Assembly: GCA_021325145.1 (NCBI GenBank)
Contig: JAJPHR010000036.1
Coordinates: 1-50,171, forward strand
Source of the DNA: Verrucomicrobiota bacterium
GTDB lineage: Bacteria > Verrucomicrobiota > Verrucomicrobiia > Limisphaerales > Pedosphaeraceae
DNA length: 50,171 bases
Direction: 5' to 3'
Shown here: positions 20,701 through 29,518 of the stretch, piece by piece
Numbering within the stretch: position 1 is the first letter of the stretch
Layout: each line of letters starts with the position of its first letter
Translations under genes and position numbers: made by a program
The notes under the pieces: generated by a model
What the model was told of the DNA's origin: nothing
Databases searched by the model: none
What the model saw: the letters and a program-made list of their open reading frames with translations, nothing else

Positions 20701-22548
20701 GGAGATGTTGGAGCCGGCAAACTGCCATTGGTAGGAAAGCGGCTGGCTGCCAATTGCACTTACGAAGAAGCTTCCCGCGCCATTGACGTAGGCGAATCGG
20801 GACTGCGGATCCTGAATGACCTGCGGTTTGGCTGCCACCGTCAAGGACACGACCGAACTTGTTATGGAACCAAGAGTATTGGTAACGAGAACCGAATAGG
20901 TGCCGGAGTTGCTGGTCTGCAAGCTGGCAAAAAAGAGGTTGGTCGCGGTTTGGCCGGCCAGGTTTGTCCCATTGAAGAGCCATTGGTAACTCAGCGGCAA
21001 GGTGCCAGTCGCTGCCACAAAGAGTGTCAGGGATGTGCCTTGATTCAGCGTTCCCGGGTTCACCGGTTGGGTGGTGATACCAGGCGGCAGGTTGGTCATC
21101 GTGACCGAGGCGTAAGCCCGGGTGGTGTTGGTATTCGCACCGGGTGGGGAAAAGACGCGCCAATTCTGAAGCCCACCGACAAAGTCGCCGCGGGCATCCG
21201 CTCCTGTACCGCCCCCGTACACGTTCCCGGCGTTGTCCCACGCAACGGTCGCGTAATTGACGCCGGCATTCAGGTTGGTGAAAACCGTCGCCCCGTTCGT
21301 GGCATTCAGGATGCGGATGCCTCCGGAACTGCTAAACATCGCCACGGCGCAATACCGGGGGTTGAGACGATTGTCGATCGCGAGATCACTGGCGCTCCTG
21401 AAAGTATCGTCGGCACCGCCCACTGCCCAGGCGGAGTTTTGCACAAAAGCGGTGCTCCCGTTCCACTGGGGGAACATAAAAGCCCGATTCGCGGGGTCAC
21501 CGGTGTTGGCGCGGTTCTGGCAGACGTAGACGTTGGTGTTCTCATCCACCATCAGGCCGAAGCGGGGGTAATAATTAAGGCCGGTGTTCGGAGCGGTGGT
21601 GCTTCCGGTCGTCGCCACCACCTGCGTTCCCGTATGGTCACTGGGATTGGCCACGCCATTAATGACATTCCAGGCATAAACACCCTTGCTCGGGAAATTA
21701 TAATCTCCCAGCCAGATGCGCCCATGCGTGGTGTTCATGTCCGTAACGTCGAAGTCGGACCAGTTTCCAGCGGTGCCGGTGTAGTTGCCCGTGCCGAGGA
21801 CCAGGCCGTTCGTGGTTAAGCGCATGTCCGAAGCCAGGATAATGCCGGCCCCGCTCCAATCATTCCAATAAACCCGGTCATCCATGCCGTAACGCAGCAC
21901 CACCGGCGCGTCGCCACCGCCGGCGGCAAAGTTATATCCACCAGCCGTGTTCTGGCCTTCGTCGGCGAAACTGCCATCCGCATTGCACTTGATGATGCCC
22001 GCGACGTTGCCGGGCACGGAAGAGGGGGTTGTGGACGCGGCATTGCCGATGAATACACGGCCATAGTAAGGGCTGTTGGAATTGACGTTGACCGTGATTC
22101 CGCCGCAGGAATAGACGTGCGTACCGCCGGTCGTGCTGTCCGCACTGGTCTGTGTCCAGTTGGCGAACCCGGTCGCCGCGGTCGTGATGCTGACGGAATA
22201 AGAGCCAAGAGCGACGGGGTTGGCAGAACCGTCGTTGCCGTCCCAGAAGACCGTGTTGAGTCCTTTTAGCGTGCCCGCGCTGCCTGATGGTATGGTGAGC
22301 GTGCGCACGACAATGCTATTGGAGAAGAGGTTGATCGTAGTCCCGGCGGTGGCGGCTTCATTGAGGATGAAACTGATGGCGACGGGATTGCCCGGGGCGG
22401 CGACGGGGTTGTTGGTCAAGGCGCCGTTGATTTTGATATTGGTGGCGTACACATTAGCGCGCGCCGCCGGTGCGAACAGGATGCCGGCCAGGCCACACGC
22501 CAGCGCGACGAGCATCGAGCCGCCGGGGAATTGTTTCCATGTCTTCAT
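17755..22548 (-). CDS. Giant secreted LamG/immunoglobulin-domain protein ending in RLRN
   Basis: From the ATG at 22548 the product is 1597 residues with a signal peptide (MKTWKQFPGG, hydrophobic core, cleavage near AARA). An FlgD-type Ig fold at about 50-135 and a region of beta-propeller character to about 480 come first. Then come Ig-like units (about 484-575 and 575-660), a LamG/ConA-like domain (660-893), Ig (897-985), LamG (990-1214), Ig (1216-1298) and a third LamG (1300-1530). The first two LamG units are clear repeats of each other (ADGPLAFWRLDE versus NDGPIAYWRLDE). The final 60 residues hold LQSSTQVTGPYTDV and end FYRLRN. Such proteins probably bind or adhere to polysaccharide outside the cell. 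The start was chosen to place the signal peptide at the N-terminus; an open frame extends 27 codons further upstream. Confidence 0.83.
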   Translation of the reverse strand: MKTWKQFPGGSMLVALACGLAGILFAPAARANVYATNIKINGALTNNPVAAPGNPVAISFILNEAATAGTTINLFSNSIVVRTLTIPSGSAGTLKGLNTVFWDGNDGSANPVALGSYSVSITTAATGFANWTQTSADSTTGGTHVYSCGGITVNVNSNSPYYGRVFIGNAASTTPSSVPGNVAGIIKCNADGSFADEGQNTAGGYNFAAGGGDAPVVLRYGMDDRVYWNDWSGAGIILASDMRLTTNGLVLGTGNYTGTAGNWSDFDVTDMNTTHGRIWLGDYNFPSKGVYAWNVINGVANPSDHTGTQVVATTGSTTAPNTGLNYYPRFGLMVDENTNVYVCQNRANTGDPANRAFMFPQWNGSTAFVQNSAWAVGGADDTFRSASDLAIDNRLNPRYCAVAMFSSSGGIRILNATNGATVFTNLNAGVNYATVAWDNAGNVYGGGTGADARGDFVGGLQNWRVFSPPGANTNTTRAYASVTMTNLPPGITTQPVNPGTLNQGTSLTLFVAATGTLPLSYQWLFNGTNLAGQTATNLFFASLQTSNSGTYSVLVTNTLGSITSSVVSLTVAAKPQVIQDPQSRFAYVNGAGSFFVSAIGSQPLSYQWQFAGSNISGATASNLGLVNLQTTNGGSYRCIITNTFGSTTSAVATLTVLQPVQSGGYVQAVMADGPLAFWRLDELSGTIARDSVGGFDGQYSNAVLGVSGYSTIDLDPAAAFGPGPNSYVGNIQGIGFAQPTNATGFSLEAWVNGPATQTSGAGIICKGNGGGGEQFNLDVFGGHYRFFVRDSTGAIPPGGTITSTVGPNGAWQHVVAVYDGAGSGSLYLYANGSQVGSQTASTNGILASSHPVSIASRQSGSGAYDNNFNGMVDEVAIYGTALNGVQVANHYNALLNWPGFRPQIAQQPQSLTIYPGASPTFSVVAGGDLSSMTYQWMFNGTNVIGGANSSSYTVSSAQPANAGLYSCALTNNFGSSNSAAATLTVLSTNGYESVILNDGPIAYWRLDETNGVIAHDYVGGNNGVYSNVTFGVPGYSLVDPDTAIGLSGSGNGSFVQIANTTPFNFPGDPPFTLETWVYFTNLTGVQRFIAAGSPGGYGFGANGANELRFTTFGVQDFDAILPTALVTNLWYHIVGVGTGGGTFAFYINGQLITNMNYTGGGLAISQPLLLGRSDTSVAPEQLHGRLDEVAIYNFALSSDQVLAHYNARYSSITPPIVGQPVALPPTNYASLSASLQAVADGSALTYQWYQGATLLNGQTAATLVLSPLQMTDGGTYHVQVSNPAGTNNSPNVTLTVLPIPTNAAQLNVTNGLVLHLPFDGDYADYSGRKNNGTNVGATTFVSPGAIGADALHYSTTVPSSYNYVTLGFPTDLLFGSDVDFSVSYWVRQDPGSLYGDLPFLGNAINSTRNPGFAFAPTGGGWAWSLEGGGFTVVSVGAANTINDGNWHHVVHTFSRTSVGITYLDGIQVDSQSVAQIGNIDTGLALNIGQDPTGTYAVTAAADLDDMGVWRRVLSPLEVSGIYVAGLNNSVSFATGVTPPPVLSFQLLSNGHLELDWSTGTLQSSTQVTGPYTDVPGASSPWPVNMSLAPKAFYRLRN

Positions 22549-23228
22549 AGGTTTTCTTTTTCGTTTAAGTGTTGGTTTCCAATTCATTTCCCCCATTGGG
22601 TCCAGGCCAAACGGAATCGCATTCCGCAAAACCCGGGCGATGGACTAAACCCCGCTAATCACCTTTGGCCGGAAGCGCCAACGGAATGGCCAGCCCAAGG
22701 TAACTCAAACGGATTCTGCCACTGTCAATGCGAGAGATCAAAGCGATCCGAATCCCTGCCGGAATCGTTGGACTGAGGATGACAAAAAAGCCGCGCGCCC
22801 GTAATTACATCTTTATATGGTCTGGCACCCATAACTTCCCAAGGGCGATGACACGAGAGAAAATTCCAGTTTCTTGACCGGAACAGGACGGGGGACGCGG
22901 GTGGCGGCGTAGGACAGATGGGCTGGCAAATTGGAGGCAGGCGGGCGTGGTGGGAAACTGAATGGCAAAGGTTTTGAATGCCAAATGTCACGGGGCTGGC
23001 ACGGGTTGTCACGGATAATGTCACGGGTGGCACCGCAGAAAAGGCCTGTCTTTGTTGAAGTGTCACGGTGTCACGGGTCTGGCCCCCCGGAGACGGGGGT
23101 GCGGGATGTGCCGGGTCGCAATGCAAGATAAAGATGCAAAATGCGGGACGAAAGATGTGAACAAACTTGTGAATAGATATTAACAGGTTTGGTTTGAGTC
23201 TTTCGGGAAGAACCGTTTTGCTAGGAGC
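22549..23228. other. Divergent intergenic region with a cluster of TGTCACGG repeats
   Basis: These 680 bp lie between the LamG/Ig gene and dnaB. No gene is credible; the long minus-strand frame over 22725-24008 is antisense to dnaB. The notable content is the cluster of five TGTCACGG octamers at 22986-23076. Confidence 0.5.
22986..23076 (+). repeat. Five TGTCACGG direct repeats upstream of dnaB
   Basis: Exact octamers TGTCACGG occur at 22986, 23007, 23019, 23061 and 23069, all in the same orientation, within 91 bp and ending about 150 bp before the dnaB start. Spacing is irregular (21, 12, 42 and 8 bp). They could be regulator binding sites or remains of a local repeat; they do not match the DnaA-box consensus. 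Confidence 0.7.
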
Positions 23229-24689
23229 ATGATCGATTCCAATACCGAGGGCGGCGGCGGGCCCCCAGATTTGAAGAAGACTCGGCGGAAAAAGGCCGGG
23301 TTTTCCGATGCCGCGCCGAAACTGGACCGTCTGCCGCCGCATTCGCCCGAGGCGGAGCAAGGCGTGCTGGGTTGCGTGCTGCTGTCGCCGGGCGATTGCC
23401 TGGGTGAATGCGTGGAGAAATTCAAGTCCGGCCCGGATGTGTTTTATGATCTGCGGCACCGCACCGTCTATGAAGTGCTGGTCGAAATGTACGACAAGCG
23501 GGAGGCGATCGATGTCATTACGCTCCAGCAGCAATTGAAGGACAAACAGCAGTTGGAGCAGGTGGGAGGCATCGCTTACCTGGCTTCGTTGCCCGACACC
23601 GTGCCCTCCGCGGCCAATCTCGCATATTACCTGGACATCGTTCAGGAGAAACACATCCTGCGGAAAATGATCCAGACCTGCACGGAAGTGGTGGGCCGGG
23701 TTTATGAACACGAGGGCGAAGTCGATGCGTTGCTGGATGAAGTGGAGCGCGACATCCTGCGCATCAGCGAGGCGCGGGTTGAAGGCAAGACCGACAAGAT
23801 CAAGGAGCTGGTCAAAAAAGCCATCAGCACCATCGAGGATTATCATCAGCGGCAAGGCATGCTCACCGGAGTGGGCACCGGCTTTGCCGATCTGGACAAA
23901 ATGACCAGCGGCTTGCACGGGGGCGAGATGATTGTGATCGCCGCCCGGCCAAGCATGGGAAAAACTTCGCTGGCGATGAATATCGCCGAGGCGGTGTCGA
24001 TTGACCAAAAGCTGCCGGTGGGAGTGTTCAGCCTGGAAATGACTTCCGAGTCGTTGGTGCTGCGCATGCTGTGCTCGCGGTCCCGGGTGAACCTGCGGAA
24101 CGTCCGGGAGGGCTTTCTGGCGGAGCGCGATTTCCCAAAGCTGACAGGGGCGGCGGGCAAGCTGGCGAACGCCCCCTTGTTCATCGATGACAGCTCGGGA
24201 TTATCGATTTTGCAATTGCGGGCCAAGGCGCGGCGGATGGCGCAACAATATGGTATTAAGCTGTTTGTAGTTGACTACTTGCAATTGCTCCATTCTACTG
24301 CGCGCCGGGCAGAGAACCGGCAGCAGGAGATTGCGGACATCTCCAACGGCATCAAGTCGCTGGCCAAGGAACTGAATGTTCCGGTCATCGTTTTGAGCCA
24401 GTTGAATCGCGAGTTGGAGAAGGATAAAGACCGCAAGCCGCGGCTGTCGGATCTGCGCGAATCGGGTGCAATTGAGCAGGATGCGGATGTTGTGTGTCTG
24501 CTGTATAAGCCCAGCCGCGAGGAAGAAGACGGCGGGGCCGAGGAACAGGACGCGGTGCCGGTCAACTTGTTGATCGCCAAGCAGCGGAATGGGCCGACCG
24601 GCGACGTACATCTGACATTTCTAAAATCTTACACCCGGTTCGAGAGCGCGGCGAAAGTCAGCGACGATGATGTGCCAATTGAAAAATAG
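23229..24689 (+). CDS. dnaB: Replicative DNA helicase DnaB
   Basis: The 486-residue protein unwinds DNA ahead of the replication fork as a hexamer. After a basic, glycine-rich extension of about 35 residues, the DnaB N-terminal domain covers about 36-140 (LPPHSPEAEQGVLGCVLL). The RecA-type helicase domain follows from about 185, with Walker A ARPSMGKTS at 239-247, Walker B LFVVDYLQLL near 344, and the downstream SQLNRELE and DLRESGAIEQDAD motifs. No intein is present. AGGAG sits only one base before the ATG, which is closer than ideal, but no alternative start keeps the N-domain. bamA starts 3 bp after the stop, so the two are probably co-transcribed. Confidence 0.96.
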   Translation: MIDSNTEGGGGPPDLKKTRRKKAGFSDAAPKLDRLPPHSPEAEQGVLGCVLLSPGDCLGECVEKFKSGPDVFYDLRHRTVYEVLVEMYDKREAIDVITLQQQLKDKQQLEQVGGIAYLASLPDTVPSAANLAYYLDIVQEKHILRKMIQTCTEVVGRVYEHEGEVDALLDEVERDILRISEARVEGKTDKIKELVKKAISTIEDYHQRQGMLTGVGTGFADLDKMTSGLHGGEMIVIAARPSMGKTSLAMNIAEAVSIDQKLPVGVFSLEMTSESLVLRMLCSRSRVNLRNVREGFLAERDFPKLTGAAGKLANAPLFIDDSSGLSILQLRAKARRMAQQYGIKLFVVDYLQLLHSTARRAENRQQEIADISNGIKSLAKELNVPVIVLSQLNRELEKDKDRKPRLSDLRESGAIEQDADVVCLLYKPSREEEDGGAEEQDAVPVNLLIAKQRNGPTGDVHLTFLKSYTRFESAAKVSDDDVPIEK

Positions 24690-24692
24690 CCG

Positions 24693-27167
24693 ATGAAATC
24701 CCGGATGCGCCATGGCGGCCTCTGGGTGCTGCTGCTATTTTGCTGGTTCCCGGCCGCCTTGGCCCAGAGCAGTCTGGACCGGGTGGCCAAGATCATCGTG
24801 ACTAACATCGGGCCGGTGGTGGCCAGCGAGGACTTGGTCCGGGCCAACATCCACGTCAAGGTGGGCGATCCTTACTTGCGGGCCAGCGTCGATGATGACG
24901 TGCGCAATCTTTACCAGACCGGCTTCTTCTGGAATATCCGGGTGGGCGACGAACTGGGCGACAATGGCTGGATTCTCACCTACATCCTCGAGGGCAAGCC
25001 GAGGCTGACCAACATCAAGTTCGAGGGCAACACCAAGTACAGCAACACGAAGCTGCTCAAAAAAGTGAGTTCAAAGATCAATGAACCGCTGGATGAGCGC
25101 AAGCTGTTCACCGACGGCCTCGAAATCGAGAAGATGTACCAAAAGGCCGGTTACCCCCACACCACGGTCAAATATGTGCTCAATAATGTCGATGCCGCCG
25201 CAGGCCGGGCCGGAGTGACCTTCGAGATCCAGGAAAGCCCAAAGATCAAGATCGTGGAGGTCGATTTTATTGGGGCGAAGGCTTTTAAAGAGAGCAAGCT
25301 CCGCAAGGTCGTCAAGACCCGCAAGCATTGGTTCTTCTCCTGGCTGACGCGGAGCGGAGTTTTCAAAGAGGACCAGTTCGAGGATGACCAGGAAAAGCTG
25401 GCCGACTTTTATCGCAACGAAGGTTACATCGACTTTGAACTGATCAGCACCAATTTCGTCTATCCCACGCCCCGGAAAATGAAAATCGAATTCGTCATTT
25501 CCGAAGGCACCCAATACCGGGTGGGCTCGGTCGCCTTCAAGGGCACGAACATGCTCTGGACTGCCGACGAGATCGCCAAGGGGCTGAAGGCGCAACATGA
25601 CGCCAACCATGCAAAGACTAAAATCGGCGCGCACGGCCTGGAGGATGACGTGGGCATGATCTTCAAGCCGGAGGCGCTGGAGCATGACATCAAATCGGTC
25701 GAGGACTTGTACGGAGCCAAGGGCTACATCGACGTGAAACAAGGTCCGAACCTGCGGATTTCCCGGGTGCCGAACACGGAGAGCGGCACCATGGACCTCG
25801 AGTACCTGATCGACTCCGGCCAGAAGTCCTACATTCACAAAATTGAGATTCGCGGGAATTCCAAAACCAAGGACAAGGTGATCCGGCGCGAATTGTCAGT
25901 GGCGCCCGGCGAAGTCTTCAACATGGTCCGCGTCGAGCGGAGCAAGGAGCGGTTGCAGAACATGGGATTCTTTGACCGCGTGGACACCCGGGTGCAGACT
26001 GACCCGACGCTGGAACCCTGGCGCAAAGACCTGATCGTGGCGGTGGACGAGAAGTCAACCGGGCAGTTCACGTTCGGCGCTGGATTCAACACCGTGGACG
26101 GGTTGCTTGGATTCGCGGAAGTGAGCCAGGCGAATTTCGATTTGTTCAAGCCGCCCTATTTCACCGGTGGCGGCCAGAAGTTCCGAGTGCGCGTGCAGTT
26201 GGGCACGCAAAGGCAGGATTACCTGGTTTCGTTCGTCGAACCATGGTTTCTCAATCGCAAGCTCACCTTGTCCATTGATCTGTATCACTCGGTCGAAGAC
26301 TACGTCAGTCTCAACAGCCTGTATAATGAGACCATCACAGGGGCGCGGTTCGGGTTGACCCGCGCGCTGGGCAGCGACTTTTTGATCGGGGGCGTCAGCT
26401 ACACCGTGGAGGACATTGGGATCGTGGATGTGAATTCAAACGCGCCCAACACCATCATCAACGATTCGGGTTACACGCTGTTGCAGCGGTTTGGAACCTC
26501 GCTTGCCTACGACACGCGCAACAACACCACGTTGCCCAACAAGGGACAACGGACGGAGTTGATCGGGCAAATTGCCGTTGGGGATCGGACTTTTTGGAAG
26601 GCGGAGCTTGGGACTTCCTGGTACTTCAAGGGCGGCATACCCGGCAGCGTGCTCGAGGTAGGCGGCCGTTTCCGCGTTGCGGAACGGCTATCGAGACAGG
26701 ACGTGCCATTTTTTGACCGCTACTATCTCGGCGGCCAGTATGACCTTCGCGGGTACGATTATCGGGCGGTGGGGCCACGCGAAGTGGTGCAGGATGGCGG
26801 TGCGTACGAGCCGATCGGTGGCGACACTTCCTGGTTCGCTTCCGCTGAATACAGCATTCCTCTGGGCATCCCGCATCTGCGCTTTGCGCTGTTCTATGAC
26901 ATCGGCAATGTATCCGCGAAACCATTCAGTTTCGGCGGGATCGATGTGGTTGGAAAAATGTCTCACGGTACGCCTCCCGAGCCCCTGCTTACTCCCTTCG
27001 ACGCGGGCTATACTGGCCGGTACTCTGACAATTGGGGGATTGGGCTGCGGCTCGACCTGCCGATTGGCCCGTTGCGGCTGGATTATGGCATTCCCCTCAC
27101 GCACGATCCGTTCAGCAGCGGGAGCGGCAAGTTCCAGTTTGGGGTTGGTTTTACCCGCCCGTTTTGA
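24693..27167 (+). CDS. bamA: Outer membrane protein assembly factor BamA
   Basis: The 824-residue protein has a signal peptide (residues 1-24). A series of POTRA domains follows to about residue 420 (for example GKPRLTNIKFEGNTKYS and IHKIEIRGNSKTKDKVI). The C-terminal half is the Omp85 16-strand barrel, including the conserved lid-loop motif as LRGYDYRAVGPR near residue 682 and a terminal phenylalanine (GFTRPF), the usual outer-membrane insertion signal. BamA folds and inserts beta-barrel proteins into the outer membrane. The gene lies 3 bp after dnaB and 16 bp before the skp-like gene, whose product is the periplasmic chaperone of the same pathway. Confidence 0.94.
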   Translation: MKSRMRHGGLWVLLLFCWFPAALAQSSLDRVAKIIVTNIGPVVASEDLVRANIHVKVGDPYLRASVDDDVRNLYQTGFFWNIRVGDELGDNGWILTYILEGKPRLTNIKFEGNTKYSNTKLLKKVSSKINEPLDERKLFTDGLEIEKMYQKAGYPHTTVKYVLNNVDAAAGRAGVTFEIQESPKIKIVEVDFIGAKAFKESKLRKVVKTRKHWFFSWLTRSGVFKEDQFEDDQEKLADFYRNEGYIDFELISTNFVYPTPRKMKIEFVISEGTQYRVGSVAFKGTNMLWTADEIAKGLKAQHDANHAKTKIGAHGLEDDVGMIFKPEALEHDIKSVEDLYGAKGYIDVKQGPNLRISRVPNTESGTMDLEYLIDSGQKSYIHKIEIRGNSKTKDKVIRRELSVAPGEVFNMVRVERSKERLQNMGFFDRVDTRVQTDPTLEPWRKDLIVAVDEKSTGQFTFGAGFNTVDGLLGFAEVSQANFDLFKPPYFTGGGQKFRVRVQLGTQRQDYLVSFVEPWFLNRKLTLSIDLYHSVEDYVSLNSLYNETITGARFGLTRALGSDFLIGGVSYTVEDIGIVDVNSNAPNTIINDSGYTLLQRFGTSLAYDTRNNTTLPNKGQRTELIGQIAVGDRTFWKAELGTSWYFKGGIPGSVLEVGGRFRVAERLSRQDVPFFDRYYLGGQYDLRGYDYRAVGPREVVQDGGAYEPIGGDTSWFASAEYSIPLGIPHLRFALFYDIGNVSAKPFSFGGIDVVGKMSHGTPPEPLLTPFDAGYTGRYSDNWGIGLRLDLPIGPLRLDYGIPLTHDPFSSGSGKFQFGVGFTRPF

Positions 27168-27183
27168 TAGGTTAGCAGGATAT

Positions 27184-27819
27184 ATGAAGACGATGATACG
27201 ACGTGTGTTGCCCGGGCTGATGCTGTTGGGGCTTCTGGCGCTGCCGGCCGCAGCCCAGCCGCGCATCAGCACAATCGATTTAAAGAAGGTTTTTGACAAT
27301 TACTACAAGCGTCTGCAGGCCGATGCCGCGCTGAAAGAGCGCCGGATCGACCTGGAGAAGGAGTATCAGGCGTACGTGGATGATTACAAAAAAGCGCAGA
27401 CCAACTATTCCAACCTTGTGGCTGCTTCCAACGACCAAAGCTTGAGCACCGAGGAGCGTGAAAAGCGCAAAACCGCCGCCGAATCCAAACTGCTGGAGCT
27501 GAAAAGCAGCGAGAACACGATGCGCACCTTTCAGAGCAACGCCCAGGACCAGTTGGAAACGCAGATGAAACGGATGCGCGATACCATCCTCGCGGAGATT
27601 CGCAATGCGATCAACGCCAAGGCCAAGGCCGCCGGCTATACCATGGTCATCGACACCGCCGCCGAAAGCACCAGCCTGGCCCCGATTGTGTTGTACAACA
27701 ACGGGGAAAACGACATCACCGACGCCATTCTCAATCAGTTAAACGCCGGAGCGCCTCCGCCCGCGTCCACCGACGCTCCGAAGGACACGGACAAGAAGGA
27801 CGACAAGAAAGGCAAGTGA
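27184..27819 (+). CDS. skp: Skp/OmpH-family periplasmic chaperone
   Basis: The 211-residue protein has a signal peptide (residues 1-24, ending PAAAQ). A family-typical beginning follows (RISTIDLKKVFDNYYK), then a long charged coiled-coil hairpin of about 100 residues. The C-terminal part ends the Skp fold (AGYTMVIDTAAES), followed by a Lys/Asp-rich tail. Skp trimers hold unfolded outer-membrane proteins in the periplasm and deliver them to BamA. AGGA at 27177-27180 is a good ribosome binding site for the ATG at 27184. The start 16 bp after bamA supports an operon. It converges on the aldo/keto reductase gene. Confidence 0.92.
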   Translation: MKTMIRRVLPGLMLLGLLALPAAAQPRISTIDLKKVFDNYYKRLQADAALKERRIDLEKEYQAYVDDYKKAQTNYSNLVAASNDQSLSTEEREKRKTAAESKLLELKSSENTMRTFQSNAQDQLETQMKRMRDTILAEIRNAINAKAKAAGYTMVIDTAAESTSLAPIVLYNNGENDITDAILNQLNAGAPPPASTDAPKDTDKKDDKKGK

Positions 27820-27884
27820 GCCGCTGCTCCTTCGGGCGCAGGAGGAGCGGAGTGGCGAGCAAGCGTAACGGCTGATAGATAATT

Positions 27885-29066
27885 TTAGCTCTTGCTGAGC
27901 CTTTGCTTCGGCGCGTCGAGCAGCATCGAATGGGCTTCCTCCAGGATGCCGGGGATTTTTTTGGCAAACGGACTGCGGCTCAGGCAGGCGCTCAGATCCA
28001 GTTCGCGCGATTTGGCCGCGTTCTCGCCAGGAAACCAGTGATCGCCCTGGCCCAGCAGATTGTAGCGCATTTTGCCCCAGCCGACCAAATCAAGCGACTT
28101 GGCGTAAGTCCATAGCCGCAGGATTTCAGACACGTTGATCTGGCCGGGCACATCCAAATAACCCGGCAAACCTTCGAACCAGCAGCGGCACCAATCAGCG
28201 CCCAGGGCTTGTTCCATCACCGCGCGCAAGCGTTGCTCGATGGGCGCGATGGTCGTGGCGATATTGTCATAGTGCTCCAGCGCTTTGATATGTTCGTCAA
28301 AATCCTCCGGCTTGGCCGCGCCGCAACTCAGCGTGTGCACTTCCGGACGCGCCAGGCAATAAAGATCATTGAACGCCATGGGCGAGAGCGGCGCGCACAA
28401 TTCCACCAGCTTGGGCGGTGGCTCGTAGAGTTTGCCGCCCTTGTCATTGGGGCTGATGATGAAAACGCCCATGTCCCGCTGGCGGGCCGCCAAAATCGCC
28501 GGCCAGTTCAGGTCGTTCACGAAGTACCAGTGCGCATTGATATAATCGAATTCGCCCGTGGCCACGGCGTCGAGGATGACATCGGTGGTGGCATGAGTGG
28601 AGAAGCCAATAAAGCGAACGCGGCCTTCGCGCTGGAGTTGCCGGGCGGCGGCGAGGCAGCCGTTTTTTCGGAGGGTGAAGTCGAGGAGCGGACGATTGTT
28701 CACGCCATGGATCGCGAGGAGATCAACGTGGTCCAGCTTGAGATAGCTCATCGAGCGGTCGAAGGTCTTCAGAAAATCTCCGGGCTTCTCCATCGGCGCG
28801 ACCTTCGTTTGCACGATCATTTTGTCGCGCGGCAGCTTCGGCAGGATGGCGCCGAGTTGCATCTCGGATGTTCCATAGCCGCGGGCCGTTTCGATATGGT
28901 TGATGCCGAGTTCCAGGGCGCGATGGATGATGGCCTCGACATTCTTCTGTCCTTTGCGCGGAATTCGCCATGGATGCACGTCCTGCCATTTGAACTGGTA
29001 ACGCATCCCTCCGCAGGAAACCACCGGCATGGCGAGTTCCGTGCGGCCAAATCGTCGATATTTCAT
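27885..29066 (-). CDS. Aldo/keto reductase with Glu in place of the catalytic Asp
   Basis: This 393-residue protein is of the AKR family (NAD(P)H-dependent carbonyl reduction, TIM barrel). The catalytic positions can be read as Tyr64 (RGYGTSE), Lys88 (VQTKVAP) and His120 (LLAIHGVN). The usual Asp of the D-x-A-x-x-Y-G pattern is Glu59 here (HIETARGYG). The C-terminal about 110 residues form a helical extension, as in the longer AKR subfamily whose members often end in a ferredoxin-like domain, but I see no CxxCxxC cluster. The substrate is unknown. It lies on the same strand about 100 bp beyond the DUF899/membrane-protein pair and could be the last gene of that unit. Confidence 0.85.
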   Translation of the reverse strand: MKYRRFGRTELAMPVVSCGGMRYQFKWQDVHPWRIPRKGQKNVEAIIHRALELGINHIETARGYGTSEMQLGAILPKLPRDKMIVQTKVAPMEKPGDFLKTFDRSMSYLKLDHVDLLAIHGVNNRPLLDFTLRKNGCLAAARQLQREGRVRFIGFSTHATTDVILDAVATGEFDYINAHWYFVNDLNWPAILAARQRDMGVFIISPNDKGGKLYEPPPKLVELCAPLSPMAFNDLYCLARPEVHTLSCGAAKPEDFDEHIKALEHYDNIATTIAPIEQRLRAVMEQALGADWCRCWFEGLPGYLDVPGQINVSEILRLWTYAKSLDLVGWGKMRYNLLGQGDHWFPGENAAKSRELDLSACLSRSPFAKKIPGILEEAHSMLLDAPKQRLSKS

Positions 29067-29167
29067 GCGACGCAGAATATGCCATGGCGTGGCGCAGCCG
29101 CAACCAAAGTTCGCCGGCTTTTTCGCTTCGCATCCTTTCCCTTGATTGGAAGGAGACGTTGATGTGG

Positions 29168-29518
29168 TTACCCTGTCAAGGTGCGCCGGCTCTGCTGAAT
29201 CCCAGACGACTGATCATTGTGGGCTGACTCCCGCGCCACCAAACCCCGCAGCCGTCTTGCAGCAAAGAAAACCAGTGACGCCACGCACAATACCACCAGC
29301 ATCGTCCGCAGGTAAGCGGCGGCCGGCAAAGAGATTCCGACGCCGGTCGCGAGGGCCACATACGCCGCCACACATACGGGACACTTGGGCAGGACTGCCA
29401 GAATGGCGCCCGGAACGATCCAGCCGGCGATTTCCCGGCCACGGCGCAACCGCGACGCGGGCCGACGAGCGTTGTCGCCGGCTCGCGTTTTGGTGTGGCA
29501 ACCGTGGCGAGCGTTCAC
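29168..29518 (-). CDS. Small two-helix membrane protein coupled to DUF899 gene
   Basis: A 116-residue product starts at GTG 29518, whose bases overlap the TGA stop of the DUF899 gene (GTGA), a classic arrangement for translational coupling. A basic N-terminus of about 30 residues precedes two hydrophobic segments (about 31-62 and 66-86). The first segment contains [17 protein letters not shown], with a Cys-Pro-Val-Cys pair at 46-49 that could bind a metal or act in thiol chemistry. It resembles small integral proteins of the MerC type in size and Cys placement, but I cannot assign it. The frame is open further upstream, yet that part only mirrors the DUF899 gene in another frame. Confidence 0.65.
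   Translation of the reverse strand: MNARHGCHTKTRAGDNARRPASRLRRGREIAGWIVPGAILAVLPKCPVCVAAYVALATGVGISLPAAAYLRTMLVVLCVASLVFFAARRLRGLVARESAHNDQSSGIQQSRRTLTG

Noticed and set aside
22986..23076. Replication origin based on repeats next to dnaB
   Set aside because: The octamers do not resemble DnaA boxes, no AT-rich unwinding region is adjacent, and dnaA, dnaN or gyrB are not nearby.
22725..24008. A 427-codon minus-strand frame over the dnaB start
   Set aside because: It is antisense to dnaB and its upstream region; the product is low in recognisable structure and rich in His/Gln/Arg, as expected for a shadow.
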